From contig CM060202.1 in NCBI GenBank assembly GCA_030562195.1, positions 32,106,599 to 32,170,598 of the forward strand: a DNA stretch of 64,000 bases, read 5' to 3'. Each line of letters opens with the position of its first letter. Within the stretch, counting starts at the first letter, position 1. The notes beneath the pieces are model-generated. The model ran no database searches. It was not told the DNA's origin and saw only the letters and a list, made by a program, of their open reading frames with translations. Both the position numbers and the translations under genes were made by a program. Below are positions 44,641 through 55,484 of this stretch, in pieces. The DNA comes from Nipponacmea schrenckii (taxonomy: Eukaryota > Mollusca > Gastropoda > Lottiidae).

Positions 44641-45830
44641 ATTAGACATTGTAAACATTGGTAAAAAGCTTAATAAGATAGTTACCTCTATAATCCATCA
44701 TTTTAAGATACAGTTACGAATCCAACTACACATATAACACTCGAGTGCAGGAAGGGTCGTTATTTTTCATACACATATTCATGTAAATCCAGTAAACATT
44801 CAGCACAATAAACAGAAAATCTAACAGTCGGCCATCTTGTTAATTATCTTAATTATGTTGTTCCTCCTCACCTTATGATTCTTAAAAACACCACTGTAGA
44901 AGAAATATGATTCACGATGGTTAGATTTTACCTATACAGTAGAATACAGAGAAAGTCACGACACGAGGAACGGTATTCGAATATGATACAAACACTTTTC
45001 CCTTCTGTTACTGCAAACTGTGTCGAATTGGAATTTACAGGTGTCTTCCCATATCGCCCCTTTCCAATTGAGGTCATAGATCGAAACAGAATTGAAAAAG
45101 TGTGATAAGGTAAAGGACGATGTGGGAGGGATTCTTTTTTTCTACGATAGATGCAAGTTAAGTATAATTATCCTTCATGCTGACATTACCAATTATTGCG
45201 CGACATTCATCACATCTTACCTGTTTTCACGAGATGAACATTCAGATTTATCAGCCCGATTTCGTAGGGACAGCCATGGAAAAATATAATTATTGCATTC
45301 TCTTTTTTCACTTTTTGTGAAGAAAACATTTAGTACGTAGGTGAAAATTAAACGTAAAGCGAAGTCCCCGGATTCATAATGGCGGACAAGGCTCCTAAAC
45401 GGCCAGCGATCACATGATCAATAGAGACTCTGGTTTCTATATGTAACTGTATGATGAGAACCGAACTCACAAGCAATATCTTCTCCAAGGGAGGTTATTC
45501 AACAATACAGGATATTGAGATAAAATCAATGTCTAATCATAGCGAGAAAAAATTTACATACTTCATGCAATTAATAATGGTATGTTTCCAATCTGGATGG
45601 TTCATGAAAACAAAATCAATGCGAATGAACACTCTTCAAAAAATAATCTTGAAATGGCTGCTGCGTAGTTCGTGCGTTTCAAATCATGGCCTACCGTAAT
45701 ATAACAAATAAATAACATTATAACCTTCTTAAACGGATGTTGAGTCCAGCTGCCAGTCCGAGTCGAAAATAGGCATCAAGTGTTTCCAAAGACGTTTAAC
45801 TTTCTTGAGAGCGGACAACCGCTACATTAC
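44641..45830. repeat. Family-B flank, module P and module Q without BEL
   Basis: 44641-44862 equals 4855-5080; 44850-45270 is module P; 45270-45830 is module Q. At about 45265-45275 the two meet where BEL copy 1 sits in the left arm, so this is an empty site. Confidence 0.6.
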
Positions 45831-47290
45831 GTATGCCAATCGCTGGAATTTCCAAAGGCGGATAATTAACAATGTGTATAAATCCGGCGCTAAATCTGAC
45901 CCTATAATTATAGACCAATTTATGTATTATCTAGGGTTTCTAAACCACTTGAAAGACATTATTCAAAACATATAAATAATTTCTTAAATAATAATAAGTT
46001 ATTGTATTCGCACCAATCTGGTTTTATACAAATAGTTCTTGTCAAACAGCTCTGACTAACACAATTGAAAACGTTTATGATGCAGTAAATGATAATCTTA
46101 TGGTTGGTTTTATTTTCCTTGATTTTACAAAAGCATTTGATATGATACCCATGAGATAGTTATTGAAAAACTAAAACTATACAATTTTTCGAATGCATTA
46201 ATAACCTTCATAAATTGTTACTTATCGAAGCGTTGTTACGTCAATGGAACTCTTTCGTCTTCTCGCAGTATAAAGTATGGAGTACCACAAGGATCAATTG
46301 TAGGTCACTTTTGTTTAATCTTTATATTAATGATTTACCATTGCATATTAACTCTGACTGTGATCTTTTTGCGGATGATACTACGATTTATACTTCTGGT
46401 AAATCGGTTACTGACATACGATTAAAATAAATTGCAAGAAGATACTGATGCAGTCTTTAATGTCATGATTTTAAATGAAATTAAAACCAAATGTATGTTA
46501 ATTATAACTGCTCAAAAAATAAGATATTCAGCAGATTTATCAATTGAACTTAATAATCAATTTATTGAACAAGTTGAAAACTTTAAATTACTAGGTGTAT
46601 CAAAATCTCTCATGGACTCCACACGTAAAGTTTGTTGCTAAAATTATGATTATTGTTCAACTATTTGGTTTCGCACGACATTGCATCGGCCGATATTTTA
46701 CATAGGCAACAAAAAATTGCTTTTAAATTAATTCTTGGTTCTAAGTATAATATTGATTTGTCACTGAATCTTAAAAGGCTTAATATTTTTGACATTAAAA
46801 CCAGGCATAATTTTAATTCGTATAAATTTATGTATAAAACTCTAAACAACTAGTCTCCTTCCTACCTTTCAAGCCTCTTTAACTATAAACAGACGCCTTA
46901 TTCTAGCATAAATTCAAAACTTGTGGTGCAAAAACCACGAATCAATTTGATTAAACAAAGTATTAAATACAAATACTTCCTGTTACACAGGTATTCTTTT
47001 CACCAACTATAGGCTTACTTACTAATAACTATCTTAACAATTGTGTTTCTCCATGATTCAATGATTCAAGTAAATTATTAATTTTATTTTTCCCTTTCCC
47101 ACAGGTATATCACATATTGTTTCACCAACGATTCTGTTTTGGCATAACCTGAACCATTTTGAAAATCTAAATTATTACTGTCGGGGAATGAGTAAACATC
47201 CTTAAAGCTGGTCTGGAGCATGGACAAATCCTACCTCCCCCTCCAGAGGAAAATAAGAACATAAAATGGAGTAGGGTTGGGTAGCCCGCT
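45831..47290 (+). pseudogene. CR1-like RT relic with 3' UTR
   Basis: RT from YKSGAKSD through SHQSGF, LLFNLYINDLPLH, FADDTTIYTSGKS to LHRQQKIAFKLILGSKYN and FNSYKFMYKTLNN (46653-46853), then the 3' region to GGGTTGGGTAGCCCGCTC at 47275. It has stops and indels but is the most continuous CR1-like relic here. Confidence 0.7.
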
Positions 47291-47830
47291 CACAACTCAT
47301 GTTTGGCAATTTTTCATTTTTTTTTTTTTTTAGTATATATATATATATTTGGATGTCTGATTGTCTCATGCACGTGTACTAGTCTATTCCTTGGTTTTTG
47401 CGGTCATACACATGATCACCGAGAGATAAATCCGTCCATTTTATACACATGTATATATATATATTGTGTATTTTAAAGCGAATTGTACCTTGAAATGATA
47501 TATATTTTTTGCGGTCATGTGCTTGATCGCCGGAGGATAGATCTGTCCATTTTGTTGAAAATCAGTCCATTTAATGCATATATGGTTGCGTATTTTTAAA
47601 CAAATTGTTCGTGAAGTATTGTATATTTATTTTGTGGTCATGTACCTGATCGCCGGAACATAGATCTGTCCATTTGATGCACATGTACTTGCGTACTTTT
47701 AGACGAATTGTATATTGAAGTATTGTGTATTTTCCCTTTTTTCCCCAATGTATTGCCCAATGGGCTGAATGTGAGACAGGACCATGTCCTTATGTATTGG
47801 GCCTAATTCTGACCCATGTAAAATATTATA
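47290..47830 (+). repeat. Tandem-repeat tract T, copy 3
   Basis: Nearly the same as 38315-38870; leads into S3. Confidence 0.65.
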
Positions 47831-47894
47831 TATTTATCATTTATTATAATTATGAAAAAGGCTAAAACAGTATAAAAATTTTGAGTTTTTAAAA

Positions 47895-48299
47895 GTTAAA
47901 AATAGAATACTGTACTGTACTGTGATAACGTAACGTAATTGTTACTATGACGTCATAACCATTATCACTGATTGTTCTGTATTACAACCAGAAACAACAC
48001 AGATTCCACATTCAACTCCATTTTCATCACATTTCAACAAATTTCCTGATTTTTTTTCACGAATTTTGTGGTAAAGAGGTGAGTTTTTATTGTATTTTTA
48101 TGGCGTTTGAGTTTTATCAAAAAATAGTGAAATTCTAAGGTAAATTTTGTCAGTTTTTAAAGACACAAAAATTGAAATATGTCTCCATACAGTTTCTAAG
48201 CTACATTTTCTTAAATGAGAACCAGGTCTATATATTTTCAGAAAGTTTGGTCACTATGTTTTTGAACTTTTTGAAAATAACATTTTATTTATCTTCTAG
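47895..48299 (+). promoter_or_regulatory. S3 promoter, 5' exon and first intron
   Basis: TGACGTCA at 47948-47955; donor AAAGAG|GTGAGT near 48079 and acceptor ATCTTCTAG near 48299. Confidence 0.55.
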
Positions 48300-48304
48300 G
48301 AAAA

Positions 48305-48907
48305 ATGTCAACAACGGATTCTACAACTACGGTTACAAGTACGACTACTGATATCGTTCCAATTCCCCAAGGAGTTACGCCTACAGAAAAAGAACTGATG
48401 ATAAAACTCAAAAATAGAAATCCCGAGATAGATCTGTCTGTTTATTTAATTCCATCGCGAATAGATCTTTCTAAATATCTCATAAAACCACTTCAACACC
48501 AGCTAGATGTTAACTCCAAGACAATAGCAGCTTCCATACTTCAAGATCTTCTAGACTCTTTAGATGTTGGTGCTAAACATGGAAATCATGAATTCCAGAG
48601 TAATTCTTCTGAAACAGGTTAGTTTTGAATGAGAAATAAAGTTCTTGCTAAAATTCTTACTTAAAGTTCAGAAAAGAGTAGTGTTAGATAGTGATGAAGA
48701 ACGTAGTTTAATAAAAGCACTGGCCCAGGTCACAAATTAAAAGTAGTAGGGTTTGTTAACTACATATTTTATTATTTTTTTTTGTTTCCAGGAATTAAAG
48801 TCACAAGATTCCAAAGATTTAGAAGAAGTTTAAAATCAATAAAGATAAGATTTGTAACGTCATTAACATGTTGTTTTAGATCTAAATCTTCTCAAGCTTC
48901 AGATTAA
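48305..48907 (+). CDS. Gene family S, copy S3 (two coding exons)
   Basis: Coding exons 48305-48617 and 48792-48907, 142 residues, the same organisation as S2. Substitutions such as IPSRIDLSKYLI for IQSPVDLTKYLI and DVGAKHG for DFGAKHG. The tail reads RFVTSLTCCFRSKSS. The frame and all splice signals are intact. Confidence 0.72.
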
Positions 48908-49450
48908 ATCCAGGATAGAATATGATTGACCCCGGATCAGAGTTCAAAGTATGATTGACCCTGAGGTTAGGTTCAGAATATTATTGACCCCAAGATTTTA
49001 TGGACCGAAAACAGCGACGAATTGTATCAAATATTTGAATTTTTATGATTATTGGTTTTTAAATATATTTATATAAATTAGGCTATTTATATTTTTGATA
49101 AAGATTTTAACAACGAATCCTGTGTGTTGTTTTGTATGGATAGACTTAGACTATAATAAATCGCTAGGTGCACTGTGGTCTGGTTTAAAACCAATTTATA
49201 TTGAGTTATGTCCCTTTTTCCGTTTGATCAAAAGAATAACCAGATAGAGCTGCTGACCATAGCATACACGGAATGGACAGCGCCTGTACCCATTTGCCTT
49301 ATCGCCTTCACCCCGCAGAGTTTTGGTTTTGGGGCCCCTGTTGTTCCTCCTCACCTTATGATTCTTAATAACACCACTGTAGAAGAAGTATGAGAAAAGA
49401 AAGTCACGACACGTCGAACGGTATTCGAATATGATACAAACACTATTCCC
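48908..49450 (+). repeat. Gene-S 3' flank and module P end, S3 unit
   Basis: Copy of 39933-40400, ending in a P-module end that is the inverted partner of 34235-34370. Confidence 0.55.
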
Positions 49451-49479
49451 TTCTTCAATAAAGATAATCATAAACTCTT

Positions 49480-50290
49480 TATTTTACATGGGTCAGAATT
49501 AGGCCCAATGCACAAGGACATGGTCCTGTCTCACATTCAGCCCATGGGGCAATACATTGGAAAAAAATCGAAAATACATAATATCTAAATATACAATTCG
49601 TCTAAAAATACTAAAAATACACAAGTACATGTGCATCAAGTGGACAGATCTATGTTCCGGCGATCAAGTACATGACCACAAAATAACAAAATAAATATAC
49701 AATACTTCACGTACAATTTGTTTAAAAATACACAAGTACATGTGCATGAAATGGACAGATTTTCAACGTACAATTTGTTTATAAAATGGATATAATATAT
49801 AGTTCCCGCGACCATGCACCAAGCAGCCGAAAAAAAATGCACCCGCCCATCTCTAACAAACCGCACACCGAAACGCCGTACACCTTCCACAGCCATGCAC
49901 CTGAATGCCAGAAAACAGATATCATCTATTCTCCGGCGATCAAGCACACAACCGCAAAAAAAACCACAACACTCCAATGCGCAACCCGCCCAAAACACAC
50001 AAGCACACGTGCATAAAACAGACAAACCTACCCCTCGGCTACTAAGCACACGACAGCAAAAACCATATTTCATTTCAACGTACAATTCGTTTTAAAATAC
50101 ACAAGTACATGTGTACAGATTCATCTTTCTGCGACCAGGTACATGGCCACAAAAACCAAGGAATAGACAAGTACATGTGCATGAGACAATCAGACATCAA
50201 AATATACATATACCTTCAAAAAAAAAAGGATTGCCAAAGCGTCATGCAGTGCATGTGCTTCCAGCGGGCTACCCAACCCTACTCCATTTT
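49480..50290 (-). repeat. Tandem-repeat tract T, copy 4 (inverted)
   Basis: Inverted, near-identical counterpart of 33390-34215 including the GC-richer centre. Frames of up to 149 codons are by-products. Confidence 0.7.
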
Positions 50291-50329
50291 ATTTTGCTAT
50301 GGAGTTAGTAAGTAAGCCTATATAAAAGA

Positions 50330-51180
50330 ATACCTGTGTAACAGGAAGTATGCTTATGCTAAGGAAAGATTACCAAGAATCATCCTTCGAAAAGTCCTTA
50401 AAATCTGATGCTGATTTAAAATTTTCGTCTAGACAATTCCATAAAATTGATTCTTTGTATTTAATACTTTGTTTAATTAAATTGATTCGTGGTTTTTGCA
50501 CCACAAGTTTTGAATTTATGCTAGAATAAGGCGTCTGTTTATAGTTAAAGAGGCTTGAAAGGTAGGAAGCAGACAAGTTGTTAAGAGTTTTATACATAAA
50601 TTTATACGAATTAAAATGATGCCTGGTTTTAATGTCAAAAATATTAAGTTTTTAAAATTCAGCAACAAATCAGTATTGTACTTAGAACCAAGAATTAATT
50701 TATAAGCAATTTTTTGTTGCCTATGTAAAATATCGGCCGATGCAATGTCGTGCGAATCCCAAATATTTGAACAATAATCCAAATATGGTTAAAAAAATTG
50801 ATCTATATCTTTCAGGCATGATCTTTCGTAACTGTCGCAGTTGAAATAACTTAATTATTTAAAATTTTAGCAACGAACTTGAAAAATGAGATATTTTAAT
50901 TCACAATAATACCTAGTAATTTAAAGTTTTCAACTTGTTCAATAAATTGATTATTTAGTTCAATTGATAAATCTGCTGAATATCTTATTTTTTGAGCAGT
51001 TGTTATTAACATACATTTGGTTTTATTTTCATTTAAAATTATGACATTAAAAGAACACCAGTTTAAGACTGCATCAGTATCTTCTTGCAATTTTAATTGT
51101 GTGTCAGTAACCGATTTACCAGAAGTATAAATCGTAGTATCATCCGCAAAAAGATTACAGTTAGAGTTAATATGCAAAGG
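50330..51180 (-). pseudogene. CR1-like RT relic
   Basis: Reads FNSYKFMYKTLNN-like tail, SYLSSLFNYKQTPYSS, YCSNIWDSHDIASADILHRQ, IELNNQFIEQVENFKLLG, KTKCMLITTAQK and FADDTTIYTSGKS in the reverse direction with one frame break near 50870. It joins family-B sequence at about 51185. Confidence 0.68.
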
Positions 51181-51184
51181 CAAA

Positions 51185-51373
51185 TCATTTATATAAAGTA
51201 TATTTCTAGTATTTATATACGAATTATTAAGAGATGAAATTACAGAACCTAGGACTTTCCTTCCTTGAGACGCCAGTATCTTCCCAGCATTAAGGAATTT
51301 TCTGTAATTAAATATAAAATTCCGAGATATACATACTCTTTTACAGTTTGTAGCGTGGTGTTTTAAAACTGGG
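51185..51373 (-). pseudogene. Family-B C-terminal fragment
   Basis: FNYRKFLNAGKILASQGRKV and SSLNNSYINTRN; same chimeric junction with CR1-like RT as at window position 168. It ends where the young CR1 element inserted. Confidence 0.65.
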
Positions 51374-51400
51374 ATAATAATAATAATAATAATAATAATA
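51374..51400. repeat. ATA microsatellite at the CR1 3' terminus
   Basis: Nine trinucleotide units, directly at the element/target boundary. Confidence 0.85.
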
Positions 51401-52379
51401 TCTTTATTACAAAAGGGTAAAAAAATTAGGCCATACAATATCAATGAGCATCAAGATAAGATCCTGAGTACCCACCGACAGGCCTGTCTTCCATTCTGCC
51501 CCTTATAAACAGCACAAGTAAAACATACACAAAACAAGAAACAATTACATGTATATACAACAATCGAAAGTCATTAACAGATAAAAAGTTAACAATGAGA
51601 ATGATATTTAAACTCTATGTACATAACGGTAGAGGGTTATATAAGAAAAAAAAAGGAAAAAAAGAAAGAAAAAAAAAAAAAAAAAAAAAAAAAATCATGA
51701 TGACAAACATTCAATGCAAATTTTAAAGTGTAAATTTCAGATAAATTTTTAGAATGGACAGTTTTAACAAATACACAAGTACAATCCTTAATATTGACAA
51801 TGATATTGTAAAACAAGCAAATAGAGAGGATTTGGAAGCCGAAAGAGTCAGTTCATGTGCTGCGAGCGGGCTACCCAACCCCACTCCATTTCATATTTGT
51901 CTATGGAGGGGGAGGTAGGATTTATCCAGGCTCTAGACCAGCTGAAGGATGTTAACTCATCCCCTGACAATAGATTTTAGAATTGCCGATCGAGAAGGCA
52001 TATAAATATATATTACACTTTATGAAAAAATGTGAAATTTCAAGTCGTCAAATCTGTGTATTACATCTGTAAGAGAATAATAAAACAGTATTAATCTATA
52101 TTGGTGAATCTGTATATACATCTGTAAGAGAAAAGAAAATGTGTTTTGGTCTGTATTGGTTAATCACTGTTAATCACTATTGAAATGGATGATTTAAACA
52201 AACATGGCAAGCATAATTATGCAACTATAAGAAATTGATAATAATAATAATAGGTGAAGTAAAGCAGACTAAAGAAGCAAGAGTAAAATATATTTTATAG
52301 TTATGTTAAGCAATTTTAGAAATAATAACTCACCAAAAGTCTGTAATAAGGACAATAAATTAACATGAAATAACAATTG
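51401..52379 (-). other. 3' UTR of the young CR1 element
   Basis: Holds GGGGTTGGGTAGCCCGCTCG (inverted, near 51860-51880), the motif that also precedes the T tracts, and a poly-A run on the plus strand at 51667-51693. No ORF. Confidence 0.6.
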
Positions 52380-55199
52380 TTAAGAATAAGGGAAATTATC
52401 TCTCATATGTAAGGCTATCATTTTTTTGAAACTGGATGCATTTGAGGCATTTTTTAGGTTGTCAGGGAGGGAATTCCATAAAAAAGCCCCAGAGTATCGA
52501 AGGCTTTTTTTAACGATCTCTAGATTAGGTCTGTACACGTTTAGTCTTGTATTCAGAAACTCGTAATTGGTGCTGTTAAAAAAGAATAAATCATTAAGAT
52601 ACTGTGGACACTGTTTATGTAAAATTTTGAAGATAAATAATGATTTGTTTCGAACAAATCTTTCTGAAATAGAAAAAAGATTTAACTGCTGCAATCCAGG
52701 GGCAATCTCCCCTGTATGCTGCACACCTAAGATAATTTTGAAAGCCATATTTTGCTGCCTTACAAGTCTACTAATAGATTGCTGATCACAAGAATCCCAT
52801 ATTGGCGAACAATAGTCGATATAACATTGAAAATGGGCATTATAAAAAAGAACCAAGTATTTTGTTGGTATAAGGTATTTGAGTTTTCGTAGTTGAAAAA
52901 GTTTTTGATTAAGAATTTTGGATACATGTAGTGCATGAGCTGTCCAGCTGAAGTTGTGATCAAAATAAATACCAAGAAGTTTAAAGGAGGAAACAGTTTC
53001 TATAACTACATTATTTACAATTAGTTGTAAGGAATTGTCCAGTTGTTGCCTCCTCTGAGGGGTTGTGATTAACATAGCTTTAGTTTTATTTACATTTATA
53101 ATCATTGAATTAGTTTCGCACCATTTAACAACAGAATTAGTTTCAGATTGAAGTTTTAACTCAAGCTCATTAATTGATTTAGCAGCCGTATAGACTGTTG
53201 TGTCATCAGCAAACAAGTCACAGTTGGAGGCTATATGAAGGGAGAGATCATTTATAAATAAATTAAACAAAAGTGGTCCTAATATGGACCCCTGTGGAAC
53301 ACCATGACTAATATCTAGTTGAGAAGACAATGTACCATTGGCAAATGTAGATTGTTTCCTGTTTGATAAATATGATTTCAAGAATCTATTGGAATTCAGA
53401 GAAAATTTATAGATATTACATTTTTTAATGAGTAAATCGTGCTTCACCAAATCGAAAGCTTTACGGAAATCAAAAAAGATCAAACCTGTTAGCATTCCGT
53501 CATTAAGAGACTTATAAATATTATCAGTGATATTTGTTAGAGCTGTCAAACAAGAACTATTGGATCTAAATCCTGATTGATTGATATACAAAAGATTATA
53601 TCTATTTATGAAATTGCTTATATGACCGTGTATATGTCGTTCAAGAATTTTCGAAAGTGTCGGTAATATTGATATAGGTCGATAATTGTTTGGATCTATT
53701 TTGGATCCTGATTTGTGAAGTGGTAAAACTTTAGCAAGTTTGAAATTGGATGGAAAAATACATTGATCAATGCACAAATTGAATACATGAGTTAAACAAT
53801 CAGACAAAATTGGGAAACCGATCTTGAGGAAAATGGGATTAATTAAATCAAGGCCTACTGCTTTAGTAGTATCTAAATTTCTTAAGGATTTGTTAACATC
53901 ATAGACATTAATAGGAGGAATATGGAAATATTTCTCTGGAGGAACACGGTCATTAACAAAAGTACAGATAACAGTATCATTTACAATTGATGGTTGGGAA
54001 ATATTGACTGTAGAGGCAGAGAGTAACTGATCAGCTATTTCAGTAAAATATGAATTTAATTGGTGAGGATCGATTGGAATCTGGTCAAGTTCATTACTTT
54101 TGTTGTTCGAGGCGGTATTGATTGCATTCCAGATTTGTTTAGAATTATTCTTATCAGATACGAGCTTTTGAATAAATTGAGCCTTCGATCTCCGAATCAT
54201 GGATTTCACTTCCTTACGACATTCTCTATAATCATTGGTATTGTTATTTTTCTTATGGAGATCGCGTCTTTTCATCATTTTCAAAATATCATCAGTCAGC
54301 CAATCTGGTTTTACCGCATTTTTAACTCGTTTGGTTTTTAAAGGGGCATGGATGTTCAAAATCGGGTTCATTATTGCATACCACTTATTCAAGGCATCTT
54401 CAGGATTAGTTAATTTTAAAACAGGATCAAAATTGGTCATTTTTAAGTGGAGAAGAAAATCAAGTTCCTTAAAATTTTTGAAAGACCTATATGTGACAGA
54501 GATATGTCTTGTCTTCGGAATTTTCACACCTTTTTTAAACCAGGTGAAGCATGTTGGATAATGATCAGTCAATGAATAAACAGGTACATTAATTTCTACA
54601 ATATTGTTAACAGATGATACAATAACATGATCAATAAGAGTGCTACTGGTCTCAGTGACCCGTGTAGGAGTAGTAATAATTTGCGTAAGATGATATTGGT
54701 TAAGAGTATCAGTCCAGAAGGTGTTCTTATTATTTAAAGTATCTATATTTGTATCACCAAAAAGAATAATTTCAGAATTTTCAAGCCAAACGGAATCCAT
54801 CATATCTTTAAAATGGGTGTGCCAAACAACTTTGGATTCAGGTTGCCTATATAAGCAACAGACAAGCACGGGAGTGGATTGCTTTTTAAAACGGATTTCC
54901 AACCAAATACATTCTATACCATCATGTTCTAAATCATATCTTCTTTTAAAATTAAAATTATTTCGGACATATAACAGTATTCCAGAGGAACTATTATTAC
55001 AACGGTCTCTTCGAAACGGAGGGTGAAATCCTTTTATCTTGAGTAAATGATCTGAGACAGAGTCATCTAAATGTGATTCAGTTAGGCCAAAAATATCAAA
55101 GTTGTCCAAAAGAAGTTTTATTTCATCAAGCTTTTCGTAACAGTACCGCGAATTTAGATGTCCGCAATGAATTCCCTTATGTGATAAAAAATTGTGCAT
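52380..55199 (-). CDS. CR1-type ORF2: APE endonuclease and reverse transcriptase
   Basis: 939 residues from the ATG at 55199; an earlier start at 55298 would add a poly-Phe stretch encoded by the A-run at 55231-55262 and is rejected. EN at about 1-230: FGLTESHLDDS, LFGDTNIDTLNN (GDFN is GDTN here), STLIDHVIVSS, YSLTDHYPT. RT at about 430-800: LPLHKSGSKIDPNNYRPISI, INQSGFRSNSSCLTAL, FFDFRKAFDLVKHD, HGVPQGSILGPLLFNLF, DLFADDTTVYTA (catalytic DD at about 660). A C-terminal YCSPIWDSCDQQS block follows. No stop interrupts it, so the copy is recent and could be competent if GDTN is tolerated. It is the intact model for the CR1-like relics in the window. Confidence 0.9.
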   Translation of the reverse strand: MHNFLSHKGIHCGHLNSRYCYEKLDEIKLLLDNFDIFGLTESHLDDSVSDHLLKIKGFHPPFRRDRCNNSSSGILLYVRNNFNFKRRYDLEHDGIECIWLEIRFKKQSTPVLVCCLYRQPESKVVWHTHFKDMMDSVWLENSEIILFGDTNIDTLNNKNTFWTDTLNQYHLTQIITTPTRVTETSSTLIDHVIVSSVNNIVEINVPVYSLTDHYPTCFTWFKKGVKIPKTRHISVTYRSFKNFKELDFLLHLKMTNFDPVLKLTNPEDALNKWYAIMNPILNIHAPLKTKRVKNAVKPDWLTDDILKMMKRRDLHKKNNNTNDYRECRKEVKSMIRRSKAQFIQKLVSDKNNSKQIWNAINTASNNKSNELDQIPIDPHQLNSYFTEIADQLLSASTVNISQPSIVNDTVICTFVNDRVPPEKYFHIPPINVYDVNKSLRNLDTTKAVGLDLINPIFLKIGFPILSDCLTHVFNLCIDQCIFPSNFKLAKVLPLHKSGSKIDPNNYRPISILPTLSKILERHIHGHISNFINRYNLLYINQSGFRSNSSCLTALTNITDNIYKSLNDGMLTGLIFFDFRKAFDLVKHDLLIKKCNIYKFSLNSNRFLKSYLSNRKQSTFANGTLSSQLDISHGVPQGSILGPLLFNLFINDLSLHIASNCDLFADDTTVYTAAKSINELELKLQSETNSVVKWCETNSMIINVNKTKAMLITTPQRRQQLDNSLQLIVNNVVIETVSSFKLLGIYFDHNFSWTAHALHVSKILNQKLFQLRKLKYLIPTKYLVLFYNAHFQCYIDYCSPIWDSCDQQSISRLVRQQNMAFKIILGVQHTGEIAPGLQQLNLFSISERFVRNKSLFIFKILHKQCPQYLNDLFFFNSTNYEFLNTRLNVYRPNLEIVKKSLRYSGAFLWNSLPDNLKNASNASSFKKMIALHMRDNFPYS

Positions 55200-55228
55200 A
55201 GTATTAAAGAAATATATACATACACATA

Positions 55229-55264
<36 letters not shown>

Positions 55265-55484
55265 CCAAAAAAAAAAACAATCTAACAGTAAAACACACAA
55301 GTTAATTCAAAAAGAACAAAGATCACTAAATGTAGAAATGAAAAAAAAAAAAAAAAAAACAATTAAAATAAAAATAGAAAAGAAAACTCAAAATATTCTG
55401 GAAATTGCCTGAAATAAGGAATCAGTTTATCAAAAAACCTGGCTCAATCAACAAAATGGATACGCTGTAAATAAATAAATAGTG
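55200..55484 (-). other. ORF1-ORF2 spacer with poly-A/T runs
   Basis: A-runs on the plus strand at 55231-55262 and 55340-55360. Length polymorphism or assembly error is likely here. Confidence 0.7.

Noticed and set aside
55200..55298. Upstream start of CR1 ORF2 with a poly-Phe leader
   Set aside because: Encoded by homopolymer; the ATG at 55199 precedes the endonuclease directly.
55194..55412. Poly-Lys frame
   Set aside because: Translation of A-runs in the CR1 spacer.
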